From Candidatus Nitrotoga arctica (GTDB taxonomy: Bacteria > Pseudomonadota > Gammaproteobacteria > Burkholderiales > Gallionellaceae), in assembly GCF_918378365.1 (NCBI RefSeq), contig NZ_OU912926.1:1550001-1614000 (forward strand): 64,000 bases of DNA, given 5' to 3'. Positions 1 to 9,800 of the stretch are shown here, in pieces. The translations under genes were made by a program, and so were the position numbers. Within the stretch, counting starts at the first letter, position 1, and the number at the start of each line of letters is the position of its first letter. The notes under the pieces were generated by a model, which searched no databases, was not told the origin of the DNA, and saw only the letters and a list, made by a program, of their open reading frames with translations.

Positions 1-605
1 GTTGCTTCAGGTTGCATGCCGACGATATCGATCAGAAATCCAAGCGGAACCCCCGTCCATTCATTAGTGCTAATCAGGCCATGCGTGTTCTGAACGGTCA
101 GACTCTCGTCGGCCTGCTTCCAGTTTTCCCACCCGTTGCCTGAGCACTCGATGAAGGCGATACGCGAGACCGCGGGCATGGTTTTAAGATCATCCACTGT
201 CAGGACCAAGGCTTTCTTCGTCATGCCATGGATCAGGAGCCGGTGTTTGATTGGATTGAGATTGGGCACACCTGAGTGGCTACGCTCGTAGTGCAAGTCC
301 GATGGCGTTATGGTGCCCACTAGCTTGTTCAAAGGCGTCTTTGAATTAATGGCGACACTCGGGTTAACATTGCGCAACCCGGGGCCCGCTTCGGGGATTC
401 GGCTGAGCTGAACAAACTCTGATCGTTCACTGTGCCCGCTCAGTGGCGCCCCGACTGCACGAACTGGCACGTCGTTGAGACTGTCGGCCAACGCGTGGCG
501 CCCGACGACGGTTCCGATAACCCCGACAGTTGCAACCCTCAAGAACTTTCTACGGGATGCAGGGCCAACCTTCGGTACAATTGGTTCATGGTCATTGTTC
601 GACAT
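1..605 (-). CDS. soxC: Sulfane dehydrogenase subunit SoxC, 5' part (gene runs off the left edge)
   Basis: Translating the minus strand from 605 gives an uninterrupted 201-residue frame to the window edge. A twin-arginine signal (SRRKFL followed by a short hydrophobic stretch) lies near residue 18, so the product should be exported folded to the periplasm. A sulfite-oxidase fold region follows with HRLLIHGM and FIECSGNGWENW; the Cys of ECSGN is the expected molybdenum ligand. SoxC with the cytochrome SoxD oxidises the sulfane sulfur bound to SoxY during thiosulfate oxidation. The ATG at 605 sits 6 bases after a GGAGG; an in-frame ATG at 608 is also possible but too close to it. The C-terminal part and soxD would lie to the left. 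SoxC is preferred over SorA-type sulfite dehydrogenase from the overall pattern; this is recognition by eye. Confidence 0.85.
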   Translation of the reverse strand, partial: MSNNDHEPIVPKVGPASRRKFLRVATVGVIGTVVGRHALADSLNDVPVRAVGAPLSGHSERSEFVQLSRIPEAGPGLRNVNPSVAINSKTPLNKLVGTITPSDLHYERSHSGVPNLNPIKHRLLIHGMTKKALVLTVDDLKTMPAVSRIAFIECSGNGWENWKQADESLTVQNTHGLISTNEWTGVPLGFLIDIVGMQPEA

Positions 606-896
606 CATCTACCTCCTACTTTGGTGTGATCTATCTCGATGCGGGATTGTCTCGACAATGATCGTGCCCCTGTTGTCCGCACGCCATAGGCTGCCCATTA
701 TGGGGACTTCCCGGCGGCTGTCAAATAAATTGACGCCTGAAGTGGGGTGAGTTATTTTAAAATGTGATGCGATTGGCCGTGGCGCAGCGACAACGGCAAT
801 GGCTCGAGGATCTTTGGGCTCAAGCCGCAACCAATCCGGGTCCGTCTCGGTTTGGGCATGACTGAGAAGTGATTATTTCTAGTGGATTATTTGGGA

Positions 897-2222
897 TTAT
901 TGAAATGTTGATATAATAGTTTTCGCACACAGCATTCCACTCATCACTGCTCCTTCCAGCGTAGCCGGATAATCGCCTGCCGTGTAATCGCCAGCTAACA
1001 GTACGTTGGTAAGCATTGTGGTATGGGCAGGACGAGGCAGGTTCGTTTCGCAGGAGAAGGTGGCACGTTTCTCTGCAATAACTTTGTGCCACAAAGGCGC
1101 TTCCATTATTCCAAGTTGTTCGCATATCTCTTGCGCTACTTTCTGCGCTAACAATTCATGTTTTAAATTCTGATGTTTCCCTTGCGCGCTAATGACGGCG
1201 GCGATGAGACCGTGCTGTCCGGCGATCTGTCCTTTATCAAACAACCATTGAGTAAAGCAGCGGTCTAAACCCAGCATCGGTTGTGGCAAGCGCACCTGTT
1301 CGGGGTATTGTAGATATAGGGTGTAAATAGGTTGATGCGGAATGGCTGCAATCTGCTCAGCTATGAATGCAAGTTGCGGCACGGTACGGAACAGTCGTGC
1401 AGCTGGAATGGGCGAGACTGCACAGATGACATGGCTGAATAGTTGGGTGTGCTCTGAGGCTATTGTAGTTGGCCGGGTAATTAATTCGATTTTATCGCCG
1501 TGTGGAATGATGGCTTCTACGCTGCAAGCGGTCAGCACCTTGCCCCTATGTTGTTTGATATATTCGCTTGCGCGTTTCGGAAAAAGTGCTGTGAAATCAA
1601 CGCGTGGAAGCAACATGTCGCTATCGCTGCGCAAACCATTCAGACTATCGCGCAACACATGCAGTAACACTTGGGCAGAGGCAATGTGTATCGGTGTGTT
1701 GAGTGCCGAGATGCAAAGTGGCTCCCAAAGTAATCGTATCAGCTCGTCACCTTGACCATGCTTGCGTAACAATTTCAATACACTGATGTCGTGTGGCAAG
1801 GTGAAATTAATGCGGCGTAGCGCCAGCATAAAACGTGCGGCGCGCAAGCGGTCGCCGAATGACAGTCCTTTTGCGCTGAGCAACCCAGCCAGCAGATGGA
1901 AAGGGGCGGGAAGGCGGGGTGCTTTTAATTCAAAGCGATTGTGTAGTGTGAGTTGCAGCGGCAAATGCAGGAAATCATGCTCGATGTTACCGCCGACTTG
2001 TTCAATAAGCTGCAGTGTATGGTGATAGCAGCCAAGCAGAATGTGTTGGCCGTTATCGAGCTGGACATCATTATGCCACACGCCGCGGGCGCGGCCGCCG
2101 AGTTGCTTGGCGCTTTCGAATACCGTAACTGGAACATCTGCTGCAGCCAGCGTAACGGCGGCGGCCATGCCGGCGTAGCCGCCCCCAATGATGGCGACAT
2201 GATAATTTGTATTATTGCTCAC
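897..2222 (-). CDS. hpnE: Hydroxysqualene dehydroxylase HpnE (FAD-dependent)
   Basis: The 441-residue protein opens with a dinucleotide-binding motif (IIGGGYAGMAAA, residues 10-21) followed by FESAKQLGGRARG, the usual start of squalene-associated FAD-dependent amine-oxidase-like enzymes, and a C-terminal FAD segment near LLAGDYTAGDYPATLEGAVMSG (residues ~408-428). HpnE reduces hydroxysqualene to squalene, the last step of the HpnCDE route that replaces eukaryotic-type squalene synthase. It is the third gene of hpnC-hpnD-hpnE on the minus strand, 127 bases after hpnD. Length is normal for the family. No squalene-hopene cyclase follows; the next gene on this side is soxC. Confidence 0.93.
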   Translation of the reverse strand: MSNNTNYHVAIIGGGYAGMAAAVTLAAADVPVTVFESAKQLGGRARGVWHNDVQLDNGQHILLGCYHHTLQLIEQVGGNIEHDFLHLPLQLTLHNRFELKAPRLPAPFHLLAGLLSAKGLSFGDRLRAARFMLALRRINFTLPHDISVLKLLRKHGQGDELIRLLWEPLCISALNTPIHIASAQVLLHVLRDSLNGLRSDSDMLLPRVDFTALFPKRASEYIKQHRGKVLTACSVEAIIPHGDKIELITRPTTIASEHTQLFSHVICAVSPIPAARLFRTVPQLAFIAEQIAAIPHQPIYTLYLQYPEQVRLPQPMLGLDRCFTQWLFDKGQIAGQHGLIAAVISAQGKHQNLKHELLAQKVAQEICEQLGIMEAPLWHKVIAEKRATFSCETNLPRPAHTTMLTNVLLAGDYTAGDYPATLEGAVMSGMLCAKTIISTFQ

Positions 2223-2349
2223 GATACCAATTCTCTGTTCGCTTTGAGCGTAGCGTTGCGAAGTGCAGAAAATTAATTCATCTCACTCCGACTCAGGCGT
2301 AAATGCATCTTATGGATTAGAACGGCAGATCAGGACAGTTTTAAAGTTC

Positions 2350-3183
2350 TTAGTTTTTCACCCACGTCTTCCATGCCAGCCACAGCTTGCGTAGCGGGGT
2401 GAGCGAAACGCGTTCTTTTAGCACATGACAGCCGCTGGCAACAATTTCTTCCAGAGTAGCTCGATAAATTGCTGCCATGATAAGGCCGGTGCGCTGCGCT
2501 TTGCGGTCTGTAGCGGGCAGTTGCTCGATTGCTCGTTGGTAATAGCGCTGTGCGCGATCAATCTGAAACTGCATTAATTTTTGAAAGCCTTCACTCTCTT
2601 TGTTATCAAGGATATCGTTGGTGTGCACACCAAAAAGCGCTAACTCACCAAGCGGCAGGTAGATGCGCCCGCGTCGAGCATCTTCACCCACGTCACGGAT
2701 AATATTGGTAAGCTGGAAGGCAAGACCAAGATCGTGCGCATATTTGAGCGTATTACGGTCAGTGTAGCCAAAAATTTCAGCAGCGAGTAACCCCACAACC
2801 GAAGCGACACGATAGCAATACTGTTGCAGGGCCTTGAAATCGACATATTGGTGCTGCTGCAAATCCATTTCCATACCGTCGATGATCTCGTGGAAATGCT
2901 CTTGTGGCAGGTTGTATTGCTTGACTACCGGTATCAATGCCCGTGCGACCGGATGCTGCGGAGTTCCTGTGTAAATAGCAGTCACTTCGGTATGCCACCA
3001 CGCCAGCGTAGTGCGTGCCACGTTCTCGTCCGAACTTTCGTCCACAACATCGTCTACTTCGCGACAAAAAGCATACAACGCTGTAATAGCGCGGCGCTTG
3101 TCTGGCGGGAGAAACATAAAGCTATAGTAAAAACTTGAGCCGCTTTGAGCTGCCTTGTCTTTGCAATACTGATCTGGAGTCAT
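2350..3183 (-). CDS. hpnD: Presqualene diphosphate synthase HpnD
   Basis: A 277-residue member of the squalene/phytoene synthase family. It carries the first aspartate-rich motif DDVVDE (residues ~42-47) within YAFCREVDDVVDE and the second as NIIRDVGED (residues ~161-169), which bind the magnesium-diphosphates of farnesyl diphosphate. HpnD condenses two farnesyl diphosphates to presqualene diphosphate. It lies 37 bases after hpnC and upstream of hpnE in the same orientation, so the three genes are probably one transcript making squalene, the precursor of hopanoids. Start MTPDQYCKDKAAQSGSSFYY is typical of HpnD. Confidence 0.95.
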   Translation of the reverse strand: MTPDQYCKDKAAQSGSSFYYSFMFLPPDKRRAITALYAFCREVDDVVDESSDENVARTTLAWWHTEVTAIYTGTPQHPVARALIPVVKQYNLPQEHFHEIIDGMEMDLQQHQYVDFKALQQYCYRVASVVGLLAAEIFGYTDRNTLKYAHDLGLAFQLTNIIRDVGEDARRGRIYLPLGELALFGVHTNDILDNKESEGFQKLMQFQIDRAQRYYQRAIEQLPATDRKAQRTGLIMAAIYRATLEEIVASGCHVLKERVSLTPLRKLWLAWKTWVKN

Positions 3184-3220
3184 GTTAATTCGTAATCAAC
3201 GGTAATTGGCTGGATTTCCT

Positions 3221-4036
3221 TTAAAAACCAAATGGTGCGCTTTTGCCCAGCATGATAACCCAGTCGAATGGGCGCAACATAGGACGTTGGCGGAACATGT
3301 CATACTGCACTGCTTCAAGCTTGTCGAGAATGCGGTTACCGCCAGCGATGATGAGCCGCATCTCAATGCCAATACGGCCGGTGAGTATGCTACCGAGCGG
3401 GGCGCCGCTGCGCATCAGGTCGCGTGTACGCTGAACCTGAAACTGCATGAGTTGCTGCCATTCCTTATCCACGCGGCTTTGCGCAACATGTGTTTCAGTT
3501 ACTCCAAAGTGCGCCATTTCGTCCTGCGGTAAATAGATACGGTCAATGGCATAATCTTTCGTGACATCCTGCCAGAAATTGATAAGTTGCAGGCTGGTAC
3601 AAATGGCATCGGAATATTTCAGGTTTGGGGGGGTGGCTTCTTCATACAGGTGTAACAATAATCTGCCGACTGGGTTAGCGGAACGACAACAGTAGTCCAG
3701 CACTTCGTCGAAATTGGCGTATCGTTTTTTGAGCACATCTTGCGAGAAAGCATCAAGTAGGTCGTGGAATAATTGCAACGGCAGTTGGTGCCGCGCAATG
3801 ATGTCCGCTAAATCTTGGAACAAAGGCGTCAACGGTGCTTCATTGGCGGCGATGCGCTGGAGTTCACTACGAAAACTATCAAGTGCTGTAAAGCGTTCTT
3901 CCTCTTGGAGATCGCCCTCGTCTGCGAAATCGTCAGCCTGACGCGCAAACTGGTAAATTATTTCTACTGCCCGCCGCAAGCGTTTGGGCAGAAGGATGGA
4001 GGCAACAGGAAAGTTCTCGTAGTGATTGACGGCCAT
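3221..4036 (-). CDS. hpnC: Hydroxysqualene synthase HpnC
   Basis: A 271-residue squalene/phytoene-synthase-family protein starting MAVNHYENFPVAS, with YQFARQADDFADEGD (first Asp-rich motif, residues ~28-42) and NFWQDVTKDY (second motif region, residues ~153-162). HpnC converts presqualene diphosphate to hydroxysqualene. It is the first gene of the hpnCDE cluster and distinct from HpnD at 2350-3183; the two share the family fold but differ in motif context (ADDFADE against DDVVDE). The promoter should lie in the 149 bases between this start and fabI; no strong consensus was obvious there. Confidence 0.94.
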   Translation of the reverse strand: MAVNHYENFPVASILLPKRLRRAVEIIYQFARQADDFADEGDLQEEERFTALDSFRSELQRIAANEAPLTPLFQDLADIIARHQLPLQLFHDLLDAFSQDVLKKRYANFDEVLDYCCRSANPVGRLLLHLYEEATPPNLKYSDAICTSLQLINFWQDVTKDYAIDRIYLPQDEMAHFGVTETHVAQSRVDKEWQQLMQFQVQRTRDLMRSGAPLGSILTGRIGIEMRLIIAGGNRILDKLEAVQYDMFRQRPMLRPFDWVIMLGKSAPFGF

Positions 4037-4185
4037 TTGAAAGCAAGCTTTGAGCGGTTATTCTCGCGTTGATGGGAGTCCAAGACACAGTAAACTGTGA
4101 TGGTGATGACTTATTATCGCCAGCACGTTTCAGCTATATCCTTGCTGCAGATGGTGAAATTAGATATGTTTAGGACGCAGCTAGA

Positions 4186-4974
4186 CTATGGTTCAGTTGT
4201 ACCAAGTGCTGTGGTGTTAAAACCACCATCCACATAGGTGATTTCTCCGGTGATGCCGCTGGCCAAATCGCTACATAAAAACGCTGCAACATTACCTACC
4301 TCTTCAGTCGTAACGTTACGCTTCAACGGAGCATTTTTTTCATTGTAGTTTAAGAGTTTATTAAAATCGGCAATGCCTGCCGAAGCAAGTGTCTTAATCG
4401 GGCCTGCGGAAATGCCATTAACACGAATACCCTTGTGGCCGAGATTCATTGCTAAATAACGAACACTGGCTTCCAGACTGGCTTTAGCTAGACCCATTAC
4501 GTTGTAGTGTGGCATGGTGCGTACCGCGCCGAGATAGCTTAATGTTAGCAGCGCAGCGGCACGGCCTTCCATCATGGGTAACGCGGCTTTAGCCATCGCC
4601 GGAAAACTGTAAGAACTAATGTCATGCGCAATTCGGAAAGATTCGCGGGTAAATCCATCAAGAAATTCACCAGCGAGGGCCTCGCGTGGAGAAAAAGCGA
4701 TTGCGTGCACGAAGCCGTCGAATTTATCCCAATGTTTGCCAAGATTAACAAATAGCTGGTCAATTTCAGCATCACTCGTTACATCGCACGGGAATATTAG
4801 TTCACTGTCAAACTCTCGTGCGAGATCGCATACTCGGTCACGTATGCGCTCACCCTGATAGGTAAATGCCATTTCTGCGCCTTCACGCCACATGGCTTGT
4901 GCCACACCATAAGCGATAGAACGATTACTAATCATACCCGTAATCAAAATGCGTTTATTTGTCAGAAATCCCAT
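4186..4974 (-). CDS. fabI: Enoyl-[acyl-carrier-protein] reductase FabI
   Basis: A 262-residue short-chain dehydrogenase-like protein with the FabI form of the cofactor motif ([13 protein letters not shown], residues ~11-23) and the catalytic pair Tyr-x6-Lys in [10 protein letters not shown] (residues ~155-164). It catalyses the final NADH-dependent reduction of each fatty acid elongation cycle in the cytoplasm and is the usual triclosan target. The length matches E. coli FabI (262). It reads in the same direction as hpnC but 149 bases separate them, so co-transcription is uncertain. Confidence 0.97.
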   Translation of the reverse strand: MGFLTNKRILITGMISNRSIAYGVAQAMWREGAEMAFTYQGERIRDRVCDLAREFDSELIFPCDVTSDAEIDQLFVNLGKHWDKFDGFVHAIAFSPREALAGEFLDGFTRESFRIAHDISSYSFPAMAKAALPMMEGRAAALLTLSYLGAVRTMPHYNVMGLAKASLEASVRYLAMNLGHKGIRVNGISAGPIKTLASAGIADFNKLLNYNEKNAPLKRNVTTEEVGNVAAFLCSDLASGITGEITYVDGGFNTTALGTTEP

Positions 4975-5078
4975 GTTATTCCTTTTGAAGTGTTGCTTAA
5001 TAATTCCCGCAATTATAGCCTTACTATCATTTCCACGCGTTACGCTGATACAACCTAAAATCTGTGATTGAAATTTAA

Positions 5079-5221
5079 TTACGTTATTTCAAAGGGTTTT
5101 CCTCGAATTTCTACCAAGCGATAAAACGTGTGTGTCGACACGCCCATAATCTTGCAGGTTTTAGAGACGTTTGAAGTTCTGATGCAAGATTGAGCAATCC
5201 TGCTTTATGTTTAATTGTTGA
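5079..5221 (-). pseudogene. IS481-type transposase, N-terminal remnant with a frameshift
   Basis: On the minus strand one frame reads HKAGLLNLASEL and, after a shift of frame, NVSKTCKIMGVSTHTFYR followed by a stop at 5079. Together these match the helix-turn-helix start of IS481-family transposases (pattern KxGLLNLAxELGNVSxACKxMGVSRDTFYR). Two bases appear lost between the halves, and nothing of the catalytic DDE domain follows. It is therefore debris of an insertion, lying between fabI and the Sel1 gene. Family assignment is by recognition only. Confidence 0.55.
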
Positions 5222-5239
5222 GTTGCTGGTAATGAAAAA

Positions 5240-5303
5240 TGAGCGTTACCTTTCTTTAAGTTTGATGACGGATTTAATACCCATATCAAACTGGTAACGC
5301 TCA
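5240..5303. repeat. Inverted repeat beside the transposase remnant
   Basis: TGAGCGTTACC at 5240-5250 is matched exactly by its reverse complement GGTAACGCTCA at 5293-5303, and inside it AGTTTGAT pairs with ATCAAACT. The arms could be remains of insertion-sequence ends or a stable hairpin. It lies just beyond the 5' side of the transposase fragment. Confidence 0.5.
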
Positions 5304-5349
5304 CTTTTACAAAATATTGTCAAATCAGATGGAGATATTTCAAATTCAC

Positions 5350-5387
5350 ATGATGGCGGTCTTAATTCAAAAGCGCGCCGCCATCAT
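5350..5387 (-). terminator. Hairpin after the Sel1-repeat gene
   Basis: ATGATGGCGG at 5350-5359 and CCGCCATCAT at 5378-5387 form a perfect 10-base stem with an 18-base loop, 8 bases past the stop of the Sel1 gene. There is no T-run on the minus strand, so it may stabilise the 3' end rather than act as a classical intrinsic terminator. Confidence 0.4.
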
Positions 5388-5394
5388 ATCCCAA

Positions 5395-6213
5395 TCATGG
5401 CTTAGAATGCTCTGCTAGCCACTTTCGTGCCAATGCCTGTGCCTGTTCTATTTGCACTTTTGCCAATTTGTATTCAATATTTTTTCTACTTCTCTCAGCC
5501 GCTTCGTACCCTTCTCCCGCTGCCAAGTTATACCACATGTGCGCTTGGACCCAGTCCTGTGGTACGCCTTGGCCACTTTCATACATCACCCCCACGCTGT
5601 GCTGCGCTTTTGCATTTCCTTGGTCGGCTGACTTTAGATACCACGATGCTGCTTCCTTGAAATCCTGTGGCACGCCTTGGCCATTTTCATACAGCAAACC
5701 AAGGTTGTATTGCGCTACTGCGCTACCCTGAGCGGCCGCTTTGCGATACCACCACGCAGCTTCTCTGTAATTTTGCGGCACACCTTTACCATTATGGTAC
5801 ATCTGACCTAGATTAAACTGTGCACCTGCATGACCTTGTCCGGCCGCTCTGTGATACAGAGAGTCTGCCTCATCATAGTCTTGAGAAACACCTTTACCAT
5901 ACTGGTACAAACCGCCAAGAGAGGTTTGTGCATCCGCAAGCCCCTGCCTAGCTGCATATCTATACCATACAGCCGCTTCTTTGAAGTCTTGAGGAACACC
6001 TTGACCCTTGTGGTACATCAAACCAAGATTATATTGAGCAACTGCATCGCCGTTGACTGCAAGCCGACGAAATTCTTTTAATGCAGCGGGATAATTACCT
6101 TTCTCATAAGCCTCAGTTGCATCTTGCAAATCAGCTTGCGCACCTGCACTCATCGCTAAAAAAATCATTGTCAAAAACAATCTGAATAAATTTACCTTAA
6201 TTGTGTTGTGCAT
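5395..6213 (-). CDS. Secreted Sel1-repeat (tetratricopeptide-like) protein
   Basis: The 272-residue product has a signal peptide (hydrophobic core LFRLFLTMIFLAMSAGAQA, cleavage after about residue 27) and then about five Sel1-like repeats of 36 residues, each with the pattern AQYNLGxMYxxGxGVPQDxxEAAxWYxxAA. A TPR-like segment precedes them (residues 30-57). Such proteins are solenoid scaffolds in the periplasm or at the envelope; the specific partner is unknown. The repeats are so alike at DNA level (GTVPQDFKEAA block recurs) that recent internal duplication is likely. It stands alone, flanked by an insertion remnant downstream and a non-coding region upstream. Confidence 0.88.
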   Translation of the reverse strand: MHNTIKVNLFRLFLTMIFLAMSAGAQADLQDATEAYEKGNYPAALKEFRRLAVNGDAVAQYNLGLMYHKGQGVPQDFKEAAVWYRYAARQGLADAQTSLGGLYQYGKGVSQDYDEADSLYHRAAGQGHAGAQFNLGQMYHNGKGVPQNYREAAWWYRKAAAQGSAVAQYNLGLLYENGQGVPQDFKEAASWYLKSADQGNAKAQHSVGVMYESGQGVPQDWVQAHMWYNLAAGEGYEAAERSRKNIEYKLAKVQIEQAQALARKWLAEHSKP

Positions 6214-6485
6214 TTTGATTCCTCGTAATTTAAGTCTATTAACCCGACGTAATTCTGTTTTACCCTACACCGTCGCTATTGCCTTCGATCTGCTGATACA
6301 TCTTACTCGTGTTTTAAAACACTGAGCTTGAGTGGGTGGATATAATCTCTAACAGTGTTTTTACATCCTACCACCATCATCATCAGCACTCAAACTCCAT
6401 TCAAGCTATTGCTATGTGTAACACTCATCATTTTATCAGTCTGCATTGAATTAAAATTAAACAATTTTCGGCGAAACAGGAGGTT
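6214..6485. other. Non-coding stretch upstream of the Sel1 gene
   Basis: AT-rich sequence between the Sel1 start and the structured region at 6486. Short open frames here have no recognisable product and overlap on both strands. It presumably contains the minus-strand promoter of the Sel1 gene; no clear consensus was identified. Confidence 0.5.
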
Positions 6486-6850
6486 GTACGCCCATAGGGC
6501 GTGTATTTATGGGGTGCAAGACTTCGCCGGAGTTGGCGACAGCTCCAGAGCTGAGGTAGCTGCTCGTCTGAGACCGGGTGGAGTGTAACGAGATAGCGAA
6601 CTATCAGTCCATGGGATAACGAACCTGTTTCCGCGGTGTATGACGGCGAGCTTGCAACCTCGTGATGAAGCTGGAATAAACGCGGCACGCCAGTGTGGCG
6701 GGTAAAGCGATGTTGCGGCATACTATATAATTGAGGGTGGAACGATAGGTTTTGTCGTAAATTTTGGCTCGGACGTTCCGTCTAGTGTGATTATTCCCGA
6801 TACGTAGCTGGCCACTGTTTATAGCCCGTTGATGAGAGACATTATGCAAT
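6486..6850 (+). ncRNA. Probable 5' fragment of a group II intron RNA
   Basis: The stretch starts GTACGCCC-ATA-GGGCGTGT, a perfect ACGCCC/GGGCGT hairpin resembling the GUGYG start and first helix of bacterial group II introns. It continues with a GGGGTGCAAG segment, a GGAGTT/AGCTCC stem and a TGAGACCGGGTGGA segment like domain I. No reverse transcriptase frame and no domain V follow; the sequence stops at the start of the next gene. I therefore read it as a truncated intron copy. This rests on resemblance; a covariance-model search would decide. Confidence 0.45.
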
Positions 6851-6864
6851 GCTGATTGACGTAC

Positions 6865-9800
6865 ATGCGTCGTAATGAATTATGCTCCTGCGGTAGTGGC
6901 AAGCGCTACAAACACTGCTGTGGTCTGCATCAAAATGCTCCTTTTCAGGTGCGTGTCGAGGCATTGGCGGCTCACCGGCAGGGATTGCTTGGACGTGCAG
7001 AAGTGCTGTACAAAAAAGCTTTAGTCGAAAATCCCGCCGACCTTAATGTGCTGCATATGCTGGGTGTGGTGCAATTGCAGCGCTTGAATTACCACGAAGC
7101 CCTTAAAAACCTTTTGGATACGGCGGAACGGACCGGTTGGGCTCAGCCCGAGATTCGACACAATCTAAGCCTCGTATTGGCCAGGCTTTTAACCCGGAAG
7201 GCCAACGACCGACAGACAGAACTCTTGACCGAGTTTGTGGCTTGGAAGCTCGAGCAGCAGCAGGAGGTCAAGGCGGTTTCCCCGCTAGTGTCTGTCGTCC
7301 TGCCCACATACAACCATGAACGCTACGTGGCTCAGGCGATAAACTCGGTGCTCGGCCAAACTTACCCTCACATCGAATTGATAGTCATTGATGATGGGTC
7401 GACAGATCGTACGCCAGAGAAGGTGACCAACAGCTTGGCGGGCGCATCCTGTCCGGTCCGTTTTATGGCCCAGAACAACCGGGGAGCCCCCGCGACCCTC
7501 AATGAGGGGGCTGAAATGGCACAGGGCCAATACCTTGCCTTCCTCAACTCCGATGACTATTACGATCCAGAGCGTATTGCCTGCCTTGTGGAGGAGATCG
7601 CCGGTCTCGCGATTCCATGGGGCTATTCGCTGGTGACCAGCGTGCGTGACCATACGACAACATCAGTCTCTGATGCGCATCGCCAGCGGCAGCTGGGCTA
7701 TCTGGGCCGGGCCTCGAACAGTTTCGCTCTGGTTTCCCACAATACGTTAATCTCGACTGGTAACCTGTTCGTCGAACGTCAGTTCTTCCTCAATCTCGGC
7801 GGCTTCCGGGATTATCGCTACAACCATGATTGGGATTTCTGCCTGCGGGCGGCAGCGCTAGCCGAGCCCCTGGTCGTACTTCGTCCGCTCTACTTTTATC
7901 GAATCCACGAAAGCAATACCATCAAAGAGTCGAAGACGACGGTAACGGCGGATGCGGATAAAGTGCTTGGTAATTTCGTTGCTACCGCGTTGAACAACAC
8001 GGCGCCTTGCACCAACCCATTGTCACCACAATGGCCGGCGAACCGGGTGGTGATGCTCAAACATCTCTTCTCTGCTGGAGAAGGGGCGTTGGTACCAAGC
8101 CACATAATGCGCCAGCTGGCTGCGGAAATGCGTGCCACCATGGCATTGCAAAGCACCCCAGCGCATTTGCCCACGGTACCTTATGGCCTGCGGAGAACTG
8201 CAGTCGTTGTGCTAGGCATGCATCGCAGCGGCACGTCCGCCTTCGCTCGCATGCTCAATCTTTGCGGCGCCTTCCTGCCGGCCAAGCTGAAACCGCCGCA
8301 TCTAGGCAACAATCCAAAGGGTTTCTGGGAACCGGAGGATGTGGTCGAACTCAACGAGAGGATTCTTGGGCAACTGGGTGGAGGTTGGGGCCGGGTCGGA
8401 TTTACGCTGCCGGCAGACGGCGATCTGGTCGACGAATTCGTGAGTGACGCCCGCGCTCTCCTTTCTTCCGAGTATGGCGATGCGAAGACGATCATCATCA
8501 AGGATCCTCGCATCGGCGTATTGGCCCCTCTGTGGCACCGGGCGCTCCTTGCCGCCGGCTATCGTCCGGTTTATGTCATACCCGTGCGCCATCCTTTGGA
8601 AGTAGCACAGTCGTTGCATGCCCGGGGGGACATGACCATCGGCAGTGGATTGTTACTCTGGCAGGCCTACATGGCGCGGATTGAGACTTTTGCCGAGGGG
8701 CAGACGGATGTCATTCACGTTCGTTTCACAGACCTGCTGGCCGACTGGCGCCAATTGGTCCGTCGGATCGGAGACCGACTCGATCTCCGACTTAACGATC
8801 TTAGTCAGGCAGACGCTATAGACCAATTTCTCGATCTGGCCCTGTACCGACAGAGAGTTGGGGATGACGACGCGCTCGCTGCGTTTCTCGAAGACTCGGC
8901 AGAGCATGGCCTCCGGGCGCTATACCGGTCATGTATCGACCGATGTAATCAAGATGCCGTTGCTTATCCTGTCGTTCCAGAAGCGGCTGGCCGTTATATA
9001 TCCATGACCGCGGAAAGCTCAGTGCCCTCGACAACGACTGCGAGCTTTGTCCTTTGTATCGAAAACAACGGCATCCGCGACCAAGCGCTTTTGCTCTGCG
9101 AGAGCATCCGACGCTTCGGCGGACGCCACCGAGATGCACCTGTTCTCGCTTTCTCACCGAGGCCTGGACTTGGTATCGATGCAGAGACCCGCAGCGCACT
9201 AACCGACCTTTGCGTTCAGTATGTGGATGAACCGCTGAACACTTTCTGTCCCGAGTATGGCTCTGCCAACCGTGTCGTAGCGGCGGCCTGGGCCGAGACC
9301 CATTGCACCTCGGATTTTATCGTCGTGCTCGATAGCGATACGGTGTTTCTCAACGAGCCGCAACTGCCTGACGAAGCGGATGTCGCCGTCAGGCCGGTGG
9401 ACTCTAAGGGCAGCGCCACCAGCGGCCCGGGTGACCCATTCGAGGCCTATTGGCAAATGCTTGCCGACATGGGCTCGACATCACTAGAGAGACTGCCCTA
9501 CATGGATACGACGATAGGCCGGGAGCGCATTCGAGCATCATATAACGGGGGCCTGATCGTCGCGCGTCGAAAAAATGGTCTGCTCACTCGGTGGGCTAAC
9601 CTGTTCACCCGATCGATAAAGGCGGGGCTGCGGCCCTATCGCGGCAGTGGTTTGAGTATCTTTGCCTCCACCGGCCACGTCGGACAGGTCGCCAGCGAGC
9701 ACTGGGGATCCAATCAAGCAGCCCTTGCACTCACCGTCTGGGCCGGAACCGATCGGGTCGTTCATTATCCTGCCTGCTACAACGTGCCCTTGCACTTGGT

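Noticed and set aside
432..865. Plus-strand open frames over the soxC start, and a 32-codon frame at 767-865
   Set aside because: The first are antisense to soxC. The short frame (ending PGPSRFGHD) has no visible ribosome binding site and no recognised relative.
5395..6213. Regular repeats here as a CRISPR array or tandem DNA repeat
   Set aside because: The periodicity of about 108 bases is that of the 36-residue Sel1 repeats in a coding frame.
6355..6721. Open frames of 77 and 97 codons in the non-coding region before the fusion gene
   Set aside because: They overlap on opposite strands, have no start signals and lie in the structured RNA-like stretch.
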